This document shows, in pieces, positions 1 through 5,477 of a stretch of DNA of 6,721 bases (positions are counted from its first letter, which is position 1; every line of letters starts with the position of its first letter). Under the pieces are notes generated by a model. That model was not told where the DNA came from and did not search any database. It saw nothing but the letters and a program-made list of their open reading frames with translations. This stretch comes from Candidatus Gorgonimonas leptogorgiae (GTDB taxonomy: Bacteria > Pseudomonadota > Gammaproteobacteria > Pseudomonadales > Endozoicomonadaceae), in assembly GCA_929200515.1 (NCBI GenBank), contig CAKNAD010000159.1, positions 1 through 6,721 on the forward strand, given 5' to 3'. Both the position numbers and the translations under genes were made by a program.

Positions 1-44
1 GCCTTATATCCCGCACCTAAAGGAGCGGGTTTTACGGCCTCTTT
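1..44 (+). mobile_element. Probable IS200/IS605 (TnpB-type) element terminus, stem-loop
   Basis: Seen: bases 10-14 (CCCGC) pair with 25-29 (GCGGG). An A/A mismatch follows, then CC/GG (16-17 with 22-23) and the loop TAAA. The outer arms GCC (1-3) and GGC (36-38) extend this to a hairpin over 1-38 with a few mismatches. Known: foldback hairpins with a TAAA-like loop flanked by TTATAT and TTTTACGG occur at ends of IS200/IS605-family elements, downstream of tnpB, where the DNA end also forms the 3' scaffold of the omega RNA. Inference: this is the right end of an element lying mostly to the left of the window. No transposase coding sequence is present here. The exact boundary and strand are uncertain. 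It could instead be a decayed, non-autonomous copy or an ordinary terminator. Confidence 0.55.
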
Positions 45-69
45 GATAAAATAAATTTTAAGGATACAT

Positions 70-489
70 ATGAATAACATAAAAAATCAAGATCCTGTAT
101 TGAGAGCATCTAGTTGTACCATTACAAAAAATAATGCAACATGTTGGGGATATAAACTTAGCGATATAAACAACCTAGAAAATTATATCTATATGGAAGA
201 AGGTAATTCAACTATAGCTGAATTATTTCCAACGGTACCCGTTACAGATCAGATAAAAAATGATGTTTTCTTTGGTGTTGTAGTAGATACACCGTCTTGT
301 TTAACTATTAACAAAGAAATAGTTGGTTACATCAATGAATTAGAGTGTTTATCACCATCAGAATTTTTACGAAAACACCAGTCTTTTCGTGAAGAGGATT
401 CATATATAGAGACTTTGCATAAAGAACTATTTAGTGAATTATTGATAAAACCAGCGACTAATAATATAGATGAATTACACAACAATTAA
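70..489 (+). CDS. Hypothetical protein, 139 aa, unrecognised
   Basis: I do not recognise this protein. The ATG follows an AAGGA ribosome binding site (60-64) at a spacing of 5 nt, which supports both the start and its reality as a gene. It is acidic and soluble-looking, with no signal peptide or membrane segment. Four cysteines (C16, C25, C77, C93) are scattered without a CxxC pattern. A hydrophobic strand-like patch occurs near residues 66-73, and the C-terminal third (about 98-125) looks helical and charged. It begins about 25 bases after the IS-like stem-loop and converges on the minus-strand gene ending at 540. No convincing promoter is visible between the IS end and the start, so it may be read from the element or from outside the window. 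It could be accessory or host-interaction cargo, but nothing in the sequence shows a function. Confidence 0.6.
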   Translation: MNNIKNQDPVLRASSCTITKNNATCWGYKLSDINNLENYIYMEEGNSTIAELFPTVPVTDQIKNDVFFGVVVDTPSCLTINKEIVGYINELECLSPSEFLRKHQSFREEDSYIETLHKELFSELLIKPATNNIDELHNN

Positions 490-539
490 TGAAATAACAA
501 CTTAATATCAATACAGGTATTTTTGTATAGGAAACTTTT

Positions 540-989
540 TTACTCAAGAGGCTCTGCGGTTTCGCTCGGGATGCATTTAGCACATTTACGTAAAATTAAC
601 ACATTAAATAAACCAGCAAGTAAAACAAAAAAACCTTCTGTGTATTTCAGTGATAAAAGTGATAATCCTATAAAAAACAGCAATATTGTACTAAAAATAA
701 GAAAAACATGGTAAATATTTTTTTTATTTAAAGAGTTGTTTAAATAAAAAGTAGAGTTAATATCTTTTTTATTATCTCCTGTGATAGTATTATAGTTAAT
801 TATTATATTGTAATTAGATAACAGCGGAGAATATTCTGTAGCAATATATTCGTTATTAGATTCATGTGCTTTATTTTCTGTAGTTGCTAGATTTTGTTGA
901 GTTTTAATAATAGCATTGCAGGTAGTGATTTGTAAAAAAGTTATAATTATTATTAGTAAATTATATTTAGTTATTTTTTTATAAATCAT
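540..989 (-). CDS. Hypothetical exported/membrane protein, 149 aa
   Basis: I do not recognise this protein. From the ATG at 989 it starts with a classical export signal: K4/K5/K8, a hydrophobic run at about 10-23, and a possible cleavage site after C24-N25-A26. A polar, Asn/Thr-rich segment (about 27-90) follows, then two predicted membrane helices (about 92-113 and 118-134). It ends in a short tail with a CxxC pair (C136, C139) and acidic residues. An in-frame TTG at 1004 with a weak AGAG upstream would add five residues. I prefer the ATG because it gives a normal signal peptide, although its Shine-Dalgarno (GAAAGA, 7 nt away) is also weak. It converges on the 139-aa gene, with about 50 bases between them. 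Codon use is extremely AT-rich. It could be a surface or secreted accessory protein; no function can be assigned. Confidence 0.5.
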   Translation of the reverse strand: MIYKKITKYNLLIIIITFLQITTCNAIIKTQQNLATTENKAHESNNEYIATEYSPLLSNYNIIINYNTITGDNKKDINSTFYLNNSLNKKNIYHVFLIFSTILLFFIGLSLLSLKYTEGFFVLLAGLFNVLILRKCAKCIPSETAEPLE

Positions 990-1299
990 AGTATGATCTT
1001 TCAATTTGTTCTCTAGTAAATGTTATAAGAAATTGGTTCTTTTGTTTTTTATTTTTTTAAGGGTATATAACTGAGATATTACCATAACATGAAATAAAGC
1101 TATAATAAAATGAAACCCTTTTTATTTAAAAGGGTTTCACTGAAAGCATAGTAAACATAGCTAAAATAGAGGTTTTTCCTGACTTAATATTTTATGCTTT
1201 TAAAAAAGTATTCTATTGGAAAAAATTAACAATATTACAATTTTTTAAAGATTTATTGAGAATTATTTATATAATATCACAAATAATTTAGAGCAACCT
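990..1299. other. Gene-poor AT-rich spacer between fliA and the exported-protein gene
   Basis: I find no convincing coding region in these 310 bases. They hold the 3' untranslated region of fliA, the minus-strand hairpin terminator (separate entry) and the 5' region of the gene starting at 989. On the minus strand a TATAAC hexamer near 1022-1027 could be a -10 for that gene, but no matching -35 is visible. A long-range inverted pair, AAGCATA (1144-1150) with TATGCTT (1193-1199), lies just upstream of the terminator in the minus-strand transcript. Confidence 0.4.
1102..1139 (-). terminator. Rho-independent terminator, probably of fliA
   Basis: A perfect 12-bp stem (1111-1122 with 1128-1139, containing GAAACCC/GGGTTTC) has a 5-nt loop. 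On the minus strand it is followed directly by TTTTATTATA, the U-rich tail expected of an intrinsic terminator. On the plus strand no T-run follows the stem, so it acts in the minus direction. It lies about 160 bases after the fliA stop and would separate fliA from the next minus-strand gene. Confidence 0.7.
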
Positions 1300-2037
1300 T
1301 TAAAACCAACTTGTTAGTTTGTTTCTAAGTCTGAGAGCTGCTTGAGAATGAATTTGACTAATTCTAGATTCGCTTACCCCTAGTATTTTACCTATTTCTT
1401 TTAAATTAATTTCTTCATCATAATATAGCATTAATACCTGCTTTTCTCTTTCAGGTAGCTTATTGATTGCTTGTCGTAATTCTTCTTTAAATTTTTCTTT
1501 TTGAGCAAAAAAAGATGGTCCATAACCTTTAGATTTAGCTTGCATACGAGATTCTTCACTATCAAATAATTCTTCATAACTAAATAATCGACAGCCTTTT
1601 AAATCATTCATCATTTCGTTGTATTCTTTTACACTGACTCCTAGTTCTGATGCTATTTCTGTATCTTTTGCATTTCTGCCTAGTTTACTTTCAATATTTT
1701 GTAATGCTTCACTAATTTTACGACTATTACGATATACTGATCTTGGCCCCCAGTCACCTTTGCGTATTTCGTCGAGCATTGCACCTCTTATGCGTATACC
1801 TGCAAAAGTTTCAAAGCTAGCTCCTTTTGAAGAGTCATATTTTTTAGCAGCTTCTAATAGGCCTATCATTCCTGACTGAATTAAATCATCTGTTTGTACG
1901 CTTTCAGGCATTCTTGACCCTAAGTGATTAGCTATACGTTTGACCAGTGAGCTATGAGAGACAACTAATTTTTCGATAACAGCGACAGGTTTTTCGGCAA
2001 TGGTATCGGAAGATTTTTTTTTACTAGATTGATTCAT
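1300..2037 (-). CDS. fliA: RNA polymerase sigma factor FliA (sigma-28), flagellar/motility
   Basis: This is a sigma-70-family factor of the FliA type, which directs core RNA polymerase to late flagellar and chemotaxis promoters and is normally held by the anti-sigma factor FlgM. At 245 aa it has the family's usual length. Region 2 spans about 25-100, with VKRIA, the DDLIQSGMIGLLEAAKKYD block at 50-68, and FETFAGIRIRGAMLDEIRKG at 75-94. Region 3 spans about 100-150. Region 4 spans about 190-240, with LPEREKQVL and the helix-turn-helix around EIGKILGVSESRISQIH. The ATG has an AAGGA about 9 nt upstream. Gammaproteobacterial fliA usually sits with flhF, fleN and motor or chemotaxis genes. Here its neighbours are an aminopeptidase and an unknown membrane protein, so it looks solitary. 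The coding frame is intact and I see no lost conserved block. A hairpin terminator follows it. Confidence 0.93.
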   Translation of the reverse strand: MNQSSKKKSSDTIAEKPVAVIEKLVVSHSSLVKRIANHLGSRMPESVQTDDLIQSGMIGLLEAAKKYDSSKGASFETFAGIRIRGAMLDEIRKGDWGPRSVYRNSRKISEALQNIESKLGRNAKDTEIASELGVSVKEYNEMMNDLKGCRLFSYEELFDSEESRMQAKSKGYGPSFFAQKEKFKEELRQAINKLPEREKQVLMLYYDEEINLKEIGKILGVSESRISQIHSQAALRLRNKLTSWF

Positions 2038-2228
2038 TATTTGCTATCCTTAGGGTAAATAATTTAATATTTTTGTTTGTGACAATCTTTGTAGTAAAAT
2101 TTAAATATGAAAACTATCCTTGTGTATGCTATTTTAGTGTGTTACACGTTTTCTTTATAAGCAAGTATTATCTACGCTTAATAGTGAAACTTGAATAAAA
2201 AATAGAATAATAATATTTTTTATTTATT

Positions 2229-2270
2229 CACCTTACAAGTAGAAGGTGGATAGTATAAGAAGCTTATAAT
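2229..2270 (+). promoter_or_regulatory. Candidate apeB promoter with inverted repeat over the -35 position
   Basis: A consensus -10 hexamer TATAAT lies at 2265-2270, about 38 bases before the aminopeptidase start, giving a predicted leader of about 32 nt. No -35 hexamer stands at the normal distance. Instead, an inverted repeat CACCTT-N8-AAGGTG (2229-2234 and 2243-2248) occupies that position, centred about 38 bases before the predicted start of transcription. That is roughly where class II activators bind. Alternatively the repeat is chance and the true promoter is elsewhere, for example TTGAAT at 2191-2196. Confidence 0.35.
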
Positions 2271-2308
2271 TAAAAAATTGCCACTAATTACGATAAAGGT
2301 TAATTTAT

Positions 2309-3592
2309 ATGGATGCTTTAGATAAAAATATTATAAATTTTTTGAATAACTCTCCTACTAGTTATCATGCGGTAGCAAGTATGAGTAGCATGTTAAAAGA
2401 TGCTGGTTTTATAGAGTTAAAAGAAAATCAAACATGGGATTTAGTAAATAATGGTTCTTATTATATAATTAAAAATAATGCATCATTAATAGCTTTCAAA
2501 TATAGAGCTAATTTTTCAGCATTTAGAATGGTTGGCGCTCATACAGACTCGCCATGTTTAAAAATAAAACCACAGCCAGAGATGCGTGAATATAAGTATT
2601 TACAGTTGCAAACTGAAGTATATGGCTCGCCTTTGTTAAATACTTGGTTTGATCGTGATTTATCTGTAGCAGGGGTGGTATATTATCAGGATAATAAAGG
2701 TAAACTATATAACCAGCTTATTAATTTTAAAACCCCAATAGCAATTATTCCGAGCTTAGCAATTCATTTAGATCGAAATGCTAATAGCAATAGAACTATT
2801 AATCCACAACTACACGTTAATCCTATACTTGCTACTTGTCTTGATAAAAAGCTAACTAACGCATCTATAATTGGTATTTTACATGATTATTTAATTCAGA
2901 ATAAAATTAATAATTGTAAGCAAGTATTAGATTATGATCTTAGTTTTTATGATACTAATGGAGCTAAAACAATAGGATTACACAATGAATTTATTTCAAG
3001 TGCTAGATTAGATAACCTATTAAGCTGTTTTTTAGGAATGCAGTCTTTAATCAACAGCAATAAGAATGATACACAGATTTCTCTATTGGTATGCAATGAT
3101 CATGAAGAGGTTGGTAGTCAATCGTATACTGGTGCTTTAGGGTGTTTTTTATCTAGTACTTTAAAAAGAATATGCAAAACACAAGAAAAATTATCAACTT
3201 CTATGGATAATTCTATGCTAATAAGTGCAGATAATGCACATGGAATTCATCCAAATTACCCCGATAAACACGATAAAAATCATGCACCGATATTAAATAA
3301 TGGAGTGGTTATAAAATACAATTGTAATCAAAGTTATGCCACGAATGCATATACTGCTGCGATATTTAAAAATATTTGTAATGATATAAATGTTAATTAT
3401 CAGACCTTTTGTTCAAATAATACCATACGTTGTGGTTCTACTATAGGACCGTTAACTTCAAGTTTAGTTGGGGTAAAAGCTATAGATATAGGAATTCCAA
3501 CTTTTGCTATGCATTCAATACGTGAATTAGCTGGAATGGCAGATTGTGAGTCAATGTTGCAGATATTAAAAAAGTTTTTTGATAGCTACTAA
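2309..3592 (+). CDS. apeB: M18 family aspartyl aminopeptidase
   Basis: A cytoplasmic dinuclear-zinc aminopeptidase of family M18, which removes N-terminal (often acidic) residues from peptides. At 427 aa it matches the usual 420-440 aa of bacterial members. The metal and catalytic residues are all visible in order: H78 in GAHTDSPCLKIKP, bridging D235 in SARLDNL, catalytic E266 and ligand E267 in NDHEEVGS, D308 in SADNAHG, and H402 in FAMHSIREL. The family block HPNYPDKHD (about 314-322) and the RCGSTIGP loop (374-381) are also present. The roles are taken from characterised M18 enzymes. The ATG follows AAAGG (2295-2299) at 9 nt. The gene is divergent from fliA and appears to be transcribed alone. 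A weak long-loop hairpin with a T-run follows the stop. The frame is intact, and the enzyme is probably active housekeeping peptide-turnover machinery. Confidence 0.93.
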   Translation: MDALDKNIINFLNNSPTSYHAVASMSSMLKDAGFIELKENQTWDLVNNGSYYIIKNNASLIAFKYRANFSAFRMVGAHTDSPCLKIKPQPEMREYKYLQLQTEVYGSPLLNTWFDRDLSVAGVVYYQDNKGKLYNQLINFKTPIAIIPSLAIHLDRNANSNRTINPQLHVNPILATCLDKKLTNASIIGILHDYLIQNKINNCKQVLDYDLSFYDTNGAKTIGLHNEFISSARLDNLLSCFLGMQSLINSNKNDTQISLLVCNDHEEVGSQSYTGALGCFLSSTLKRICKTQEKLSTSMDNSMLISADNAHGIHPNYPDKHDKNHAPILNNGVVIKYNCNQSYATNAYTAAIFKNICNDINVNYQTFCSNNTIRCGSTIGPLTSSLVGVKAIDIGIPTFAMHSIRELAGMADCESMLQILKKFFDSY

Positions 3593-3605
3593 AATTACCC
3601 ATAAC

Positions 3606-3654
3606 AGCCTAAAAGTTATTAGTTTTCGATAGTAAACATTACGGAGGCTTTTTT
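3606..3654 (+). terminator. Possible terminator after apeB
   Basis: AGCCT (3606-3610) can pair with AGGCT (3645-3649), which is followed by a run of six or more T. The closing stem is only 5 bp and the loop is 34 nt, so the structure is weak unless the loop folds further. Position just after the aminopeptidase stop and the T-run favour a plus-strand intrinsic terminator. Confidence 0.35.
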
Positions 3655-3755
3655 AATATATACCTTTTACTTGAAGAATTATAGGAGGTGTATACTGTAA
3701 ATATACAAGAGGTGGTAATTTCGGTTGTTGCGATAATTGATTGCAACTTCAAATA

Positions 3756-3831
3756 TGGTGCCGGCACGAGGAGTCGAACCCCGGACCCACTGATTACAAG
3801 TCAGTTGCTCTACCATCTGAGCTATACCGGC
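3756..3831 (-). tRNA. tRNA-Thr (anticodon UGU)
   Basis: Read on the minus strand, this is a complete 76-nt cloverleaf. The acceptor GCCGGTA pairs with TGCCGGC. The D arm has GCTC/GAGC. The anticodon stem CTGAC/GTCAG (with the usual extension) encloses the loop CTTGTAA, with anticodon TGT at 3796-3798, which decodes ACA. The T arm contains GGTTCGACTCC. The 3' CCA is encoded (3756-3758). It closely resembles E. coli tRNA-Thr(UGU) in the D and anticodon arms. It stands alone, not in the common Thr-Tyr-Gly-Thr-tufB cluster. The short reading frames crossing it on both strands are artefacts of tRNA sequence. Confidence 0.95.
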
Positions 3832-3844
3832 TTTGATGGTATTA

Positions 3845-3873
3845 ATATTAAAAAATATCTTAGATATTGTCAA
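3845..3873 (-). promoter_or_regulatory. Sigma-70 promoter of tRNA-Thr
   Basis: On the minus strand, TTGACA (3868-3873, a perfect -35) is followed after exactly 17 bases by TAATAT (3845-3850, one mismatch from the -10 consensus). Transcription would start about 7 bases after the -10, near 3838, leaving about 7 nt of leader before the mature tRNA 5' end at 3831. This is the best promoter in the window and fits a strongly expressed stable RNA. Confidence 0.85.
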
Positions 3874-4042
3874 GTTTTTTTATTTGTTTTTTATATTTAA
3901 CTTCTGTAGTGATAATTATTATACTATTAAAATAGTTAAAAACTGCATTTAATGATAGTAAAGATCTTGCTAATTACTTCCGCGCCACTATATTTTTTGG
4001 TTGTTAAACTGCGTTACTACTTTTTAAGTTAGAACCACTAAA

Positions 4043-4070
4043 TTTACAAAGTAGGTGCCTTGTTTAATAA
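4043..4070 (+). promoter_or_regulatory. Candidate promoter of the DedA-family gene
   Basis: TTTACA (4043-4048) and TAATAA (4065-4070) are separated by 16 bases. Each hexamer is one mismatch from the sigma-70 consensus. The predicted start near 4077 leaves a leader of about 55 nt that includes the 4098-4114 hairpin and the strong AAGGGGGG ribosome binding site. In such AT-rich DNA a chance match is possible. Confidence 0.4.
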
Positions 4071-4132
4071 GCTAAAAATTGCTTGCTGAAAAGACTTATC
4101 TTCAGGTAGAAGATGTATATAAGGGGGGAACT

Positions 4133-5350
4133 ATGGACTTATTTAACTTTAATTTATTATTAGATTGGCTTTACCAGCATTCTGCGTGGTTAGGTTTAAT
4201 AATAGGATTAACTGCATTTTTAGAATCATTGCTACTCATGGGTTTATTGCTTCCTGGTGTGGTTATGTTATTTGCTTTTGCTAGTATCGCTGGAGTGCTA
4301 AAGCTTAATCTCGCTGGTTTGCTTGTATGGGGGTTTATCGGAGCAGTTTTAGGAGATTCTGTTAGCTTTTGGATTGGTTGCAAGTTTAAAAATGATATTT
4401 ATAAAGTTAAAATTTTTGCTAAGCACCCTTTGTGGCTCAATAATGGCATTAAATTTTTTGAAAAATATGGTGCGTTAAGCATTGCTTTGGGACGTTTCAT
4501 CGGACCTATTAGACCTTTTATTCCAACGGTTGCTGGAACATTAGGCATGAAACCATCGCAATTTTATGTAGTTAACATTGCTTCATCAATCCCTTGGTCT
4601 TTTGCTTATATCTTGCCTGGATATTATTCGGGGAGCTTATTAGAAAAATTTTCTGCAGGTCTCTTTGATGATTTACAAGTTACAATATTAACACTAGTTT
4701 TATTATGTGCTGTTTTATCTTGGATAATCACAGAATTTATTTTTATCTGTAAAAGCTTACTGCTAAGTTACTCAAAACAGTGGCTTTTAGGGTTAGCGTT
4801 TACCGCAACCGCAATTATTATAAAATATTTTTATAACAATAAGTGTGTAGAGTTAAATAACTGGTTAATATCTCAAAATAATTATGAAGGCTTTGTTCTA
4901 TTAGCCGCATCTTGCTATAAATATATTTTATACATAATGGGTTTGTTAATTTTATATATGGCATGGACTTTAAAAAGGGCTAATAGTATATCGGTTACCA
5001 ATTATATACTATATCCTTTAAGTTGTTGTTTACTTGTTTTTCAAATGTTTTATTTATACCCTGATTTAAGTATATGGACTCTAATACCACAAACATATAT
5101 TTTTAGTTTTATGTTGCAATCATTAATTTTTTGCGTGCTTTTATTATTAGTATCAACTAGTATATCAGATAACAAAATTAGTAATGCACCAGCTTGGGAA
5201 ATAAAAATACTATATGTAATTACATTAACTGTGGTGTTAATTGCAGCTATTTTATCTACAAGGTTAGGACTGATAGAAACTGATGATATATTAGTGAATA
5301 TATTACTAGGTATGTTTTATGCACAGACAATAAAGCTCGCAATAAAGTGA
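4133..5350 (+). CDS. DedA/VTT-family membrane protein with long C-terminal membrane domain
   Basis: An inner-membrane protein whose N-terminal half is a DedA (VTT/SNARE-associated) domain. Members include flippases for undecaprenyl phosphate or phospholipids and are needed for membrane homeostasis. Visible hallmarks are the acidic E31 in FLES, D75 in GDSVSF, and the R-rich motif GRFIGPIRPFIPTVAG at 120-135 with R121 and R127, followed by the re-entrant SSIPW segment (151-155). At 405 aa it is about twice the usual 200-220. Residues about 215-405 add roughly six hydrophobic segments. This extension resembles the PAP2 phosphatase half of DedA-PAP2 fusions (LssY-like) in layout, but I see no KX6RP, PSGH or SRX5HX3D motif. 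The ATG at 4133 is chosen because AAGGGGGG (4121-4128) lies 4 nt upstream; an in-frame TTG at 4079 lacks one. pilF follows after 127 bases. Confidence 0.85.
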   Translation: MDLFNFNLLLDWLYQHSAWLGLIIGLTAFLESLLLMGLLLPGVVMLFAFASIAGVLKLNLAGLLVWGFIGAVLGDSVSFWIGCKFKNDIYKVKIFAKHPLWLNNGIKFFEKYGALSIALGRFIGPIRPFIPTVAGTLGMKPSQFYVVNIASSIPWSFAYILPGYYSGSLLEKFSAGLFDDLQVTILTLVLLCAVLSWIITEFIFICKSLLLSYSKQWLLGLAFTATAIIIKYFYNNKCVELNNWLISQNNYEGFVLLAASCYKYILYIMGLLILYMAWTLKRANSISVTNYILYPLSCCLLVFQMFYLYPDLSIWTLIPQTYIFSFMLQSLIFCVLLLLVSTSISDNKISNAPAWEIKILYVITLTVVLIAAILSTRLGLIETDDILVNILLGMFYAQTIKLAIK

Positions 5351-5416
5351 TTTGCTATTAAAAATAGTTAAAAGTGTGTATTGTATCAGTGTTCAGTTAA
5401 AAGATAGTACCTTCTT

Positions 5417-5455
5417 GTAATCAGTATTCATTACGCATCTTTAAGTTAAAGGTGC
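5417..5455 (+). promoter_or_regulatory. Two abutting hairpins in the pilF leader
   Basis: GTAAT (5417-5421) pairs with ATTAC (5430-5434). Immediately after it, GCATCTTTA (5435-5443) pairs with TAAAGGTGC (5447-5455), 9 bp with one G-U pair and a 3-nt loop. The second hairpin ends 9 bases before the AGGAGA ribosome binding site. No T-run follows, so these are not terminators. They may stabilise the message or affect translation, or the second may be an operator-like inverted repeat. Confidence 0.35.
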
Positions 5456-5477
5456 ATATACACTAGGAGATCAAATA

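Larger units (their letters stand above)
3832..4132. other. Intergenic region between tRNA-Thr and the DedA gene
   Basis: No credible coding region. The left part holds the minus-strand tRNA promoter. The right part holds a candidate plus-strand promoter for the DedA gene: TTTACA at 4043-4048, 16 bases, then TAATAA at 4065-4070. The leader carries a small hairpin ATCTTC-AGGTA-GAAGAT (4098-4114) just before the ribosome binding site. Between about 3874 and 4040 I see only AT-rich sequence with T-runs. Confidence 0.45.

Noticed and set aside
511..541. Small hairpin ATACA/TGTAT followed by T-run as terminator of the first gene
   Set aside because: Only a 5-bp A/T-rich stem, with the T-run 7 bases away; too weak to call.
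523..714. 63-aa plus-strand frame starting with TTG
   Set aside because: It lies antisense to the better-supported signal-peptide protein, starts with TTG behind only a weak AGG, and its residue pattern looks like reverse-strand noise. A low residual chance remains.
1619..1879. 86-aa plus-strand frame inside fliA
   Set aside because: Entirely antisense to a strongly supported FliA; no independent evidence.
2107..2160. 17-codon hydrophobic mini-ORF in the fliA-apeB gap
   Set aside because: No Shine-Dalgarno before the ATG; in AT-rich intergenic DNA this length is expected by chance.
2270..2296. Sigma-28-like promoter (CGATAA) before apeB
   Set aside because: The -10 would overlap the ribosome binding site and give a leader of only a few bases, and the -35 is just an A-run at the wrong register.
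3679..3900. Short frames on both strands across the tRNA
   Set aside because: Their peptides (such as GIAQMVEQLTC and AGTRSRTPDPLITS) are the familiar false translations of tRNA genes. The AGGAGGT near 3684 has no usable start at a proper distance.
4079..4132. Upstream TTG start adding 18 residues to the DedA protein
   Set aside because: No ribosome binding site at the TTG, and the added residues are polar. The ATG at 4133 has a very strong AAGGGGGG.
4171..4383. 70-aa minus-strand frame
   Set aside because: Antisense to the DedA domain; no ribosome binding site or recognisable content.
3924..5369. Similar strings CTATTAAAATAGTTAAAA (near 3924) and CTATTAAAAATAGTTAAAA (near 5355)
   Set aside because: Short, low-complexity and A/T-only; likely chance similarity and not a dispersed repeat.
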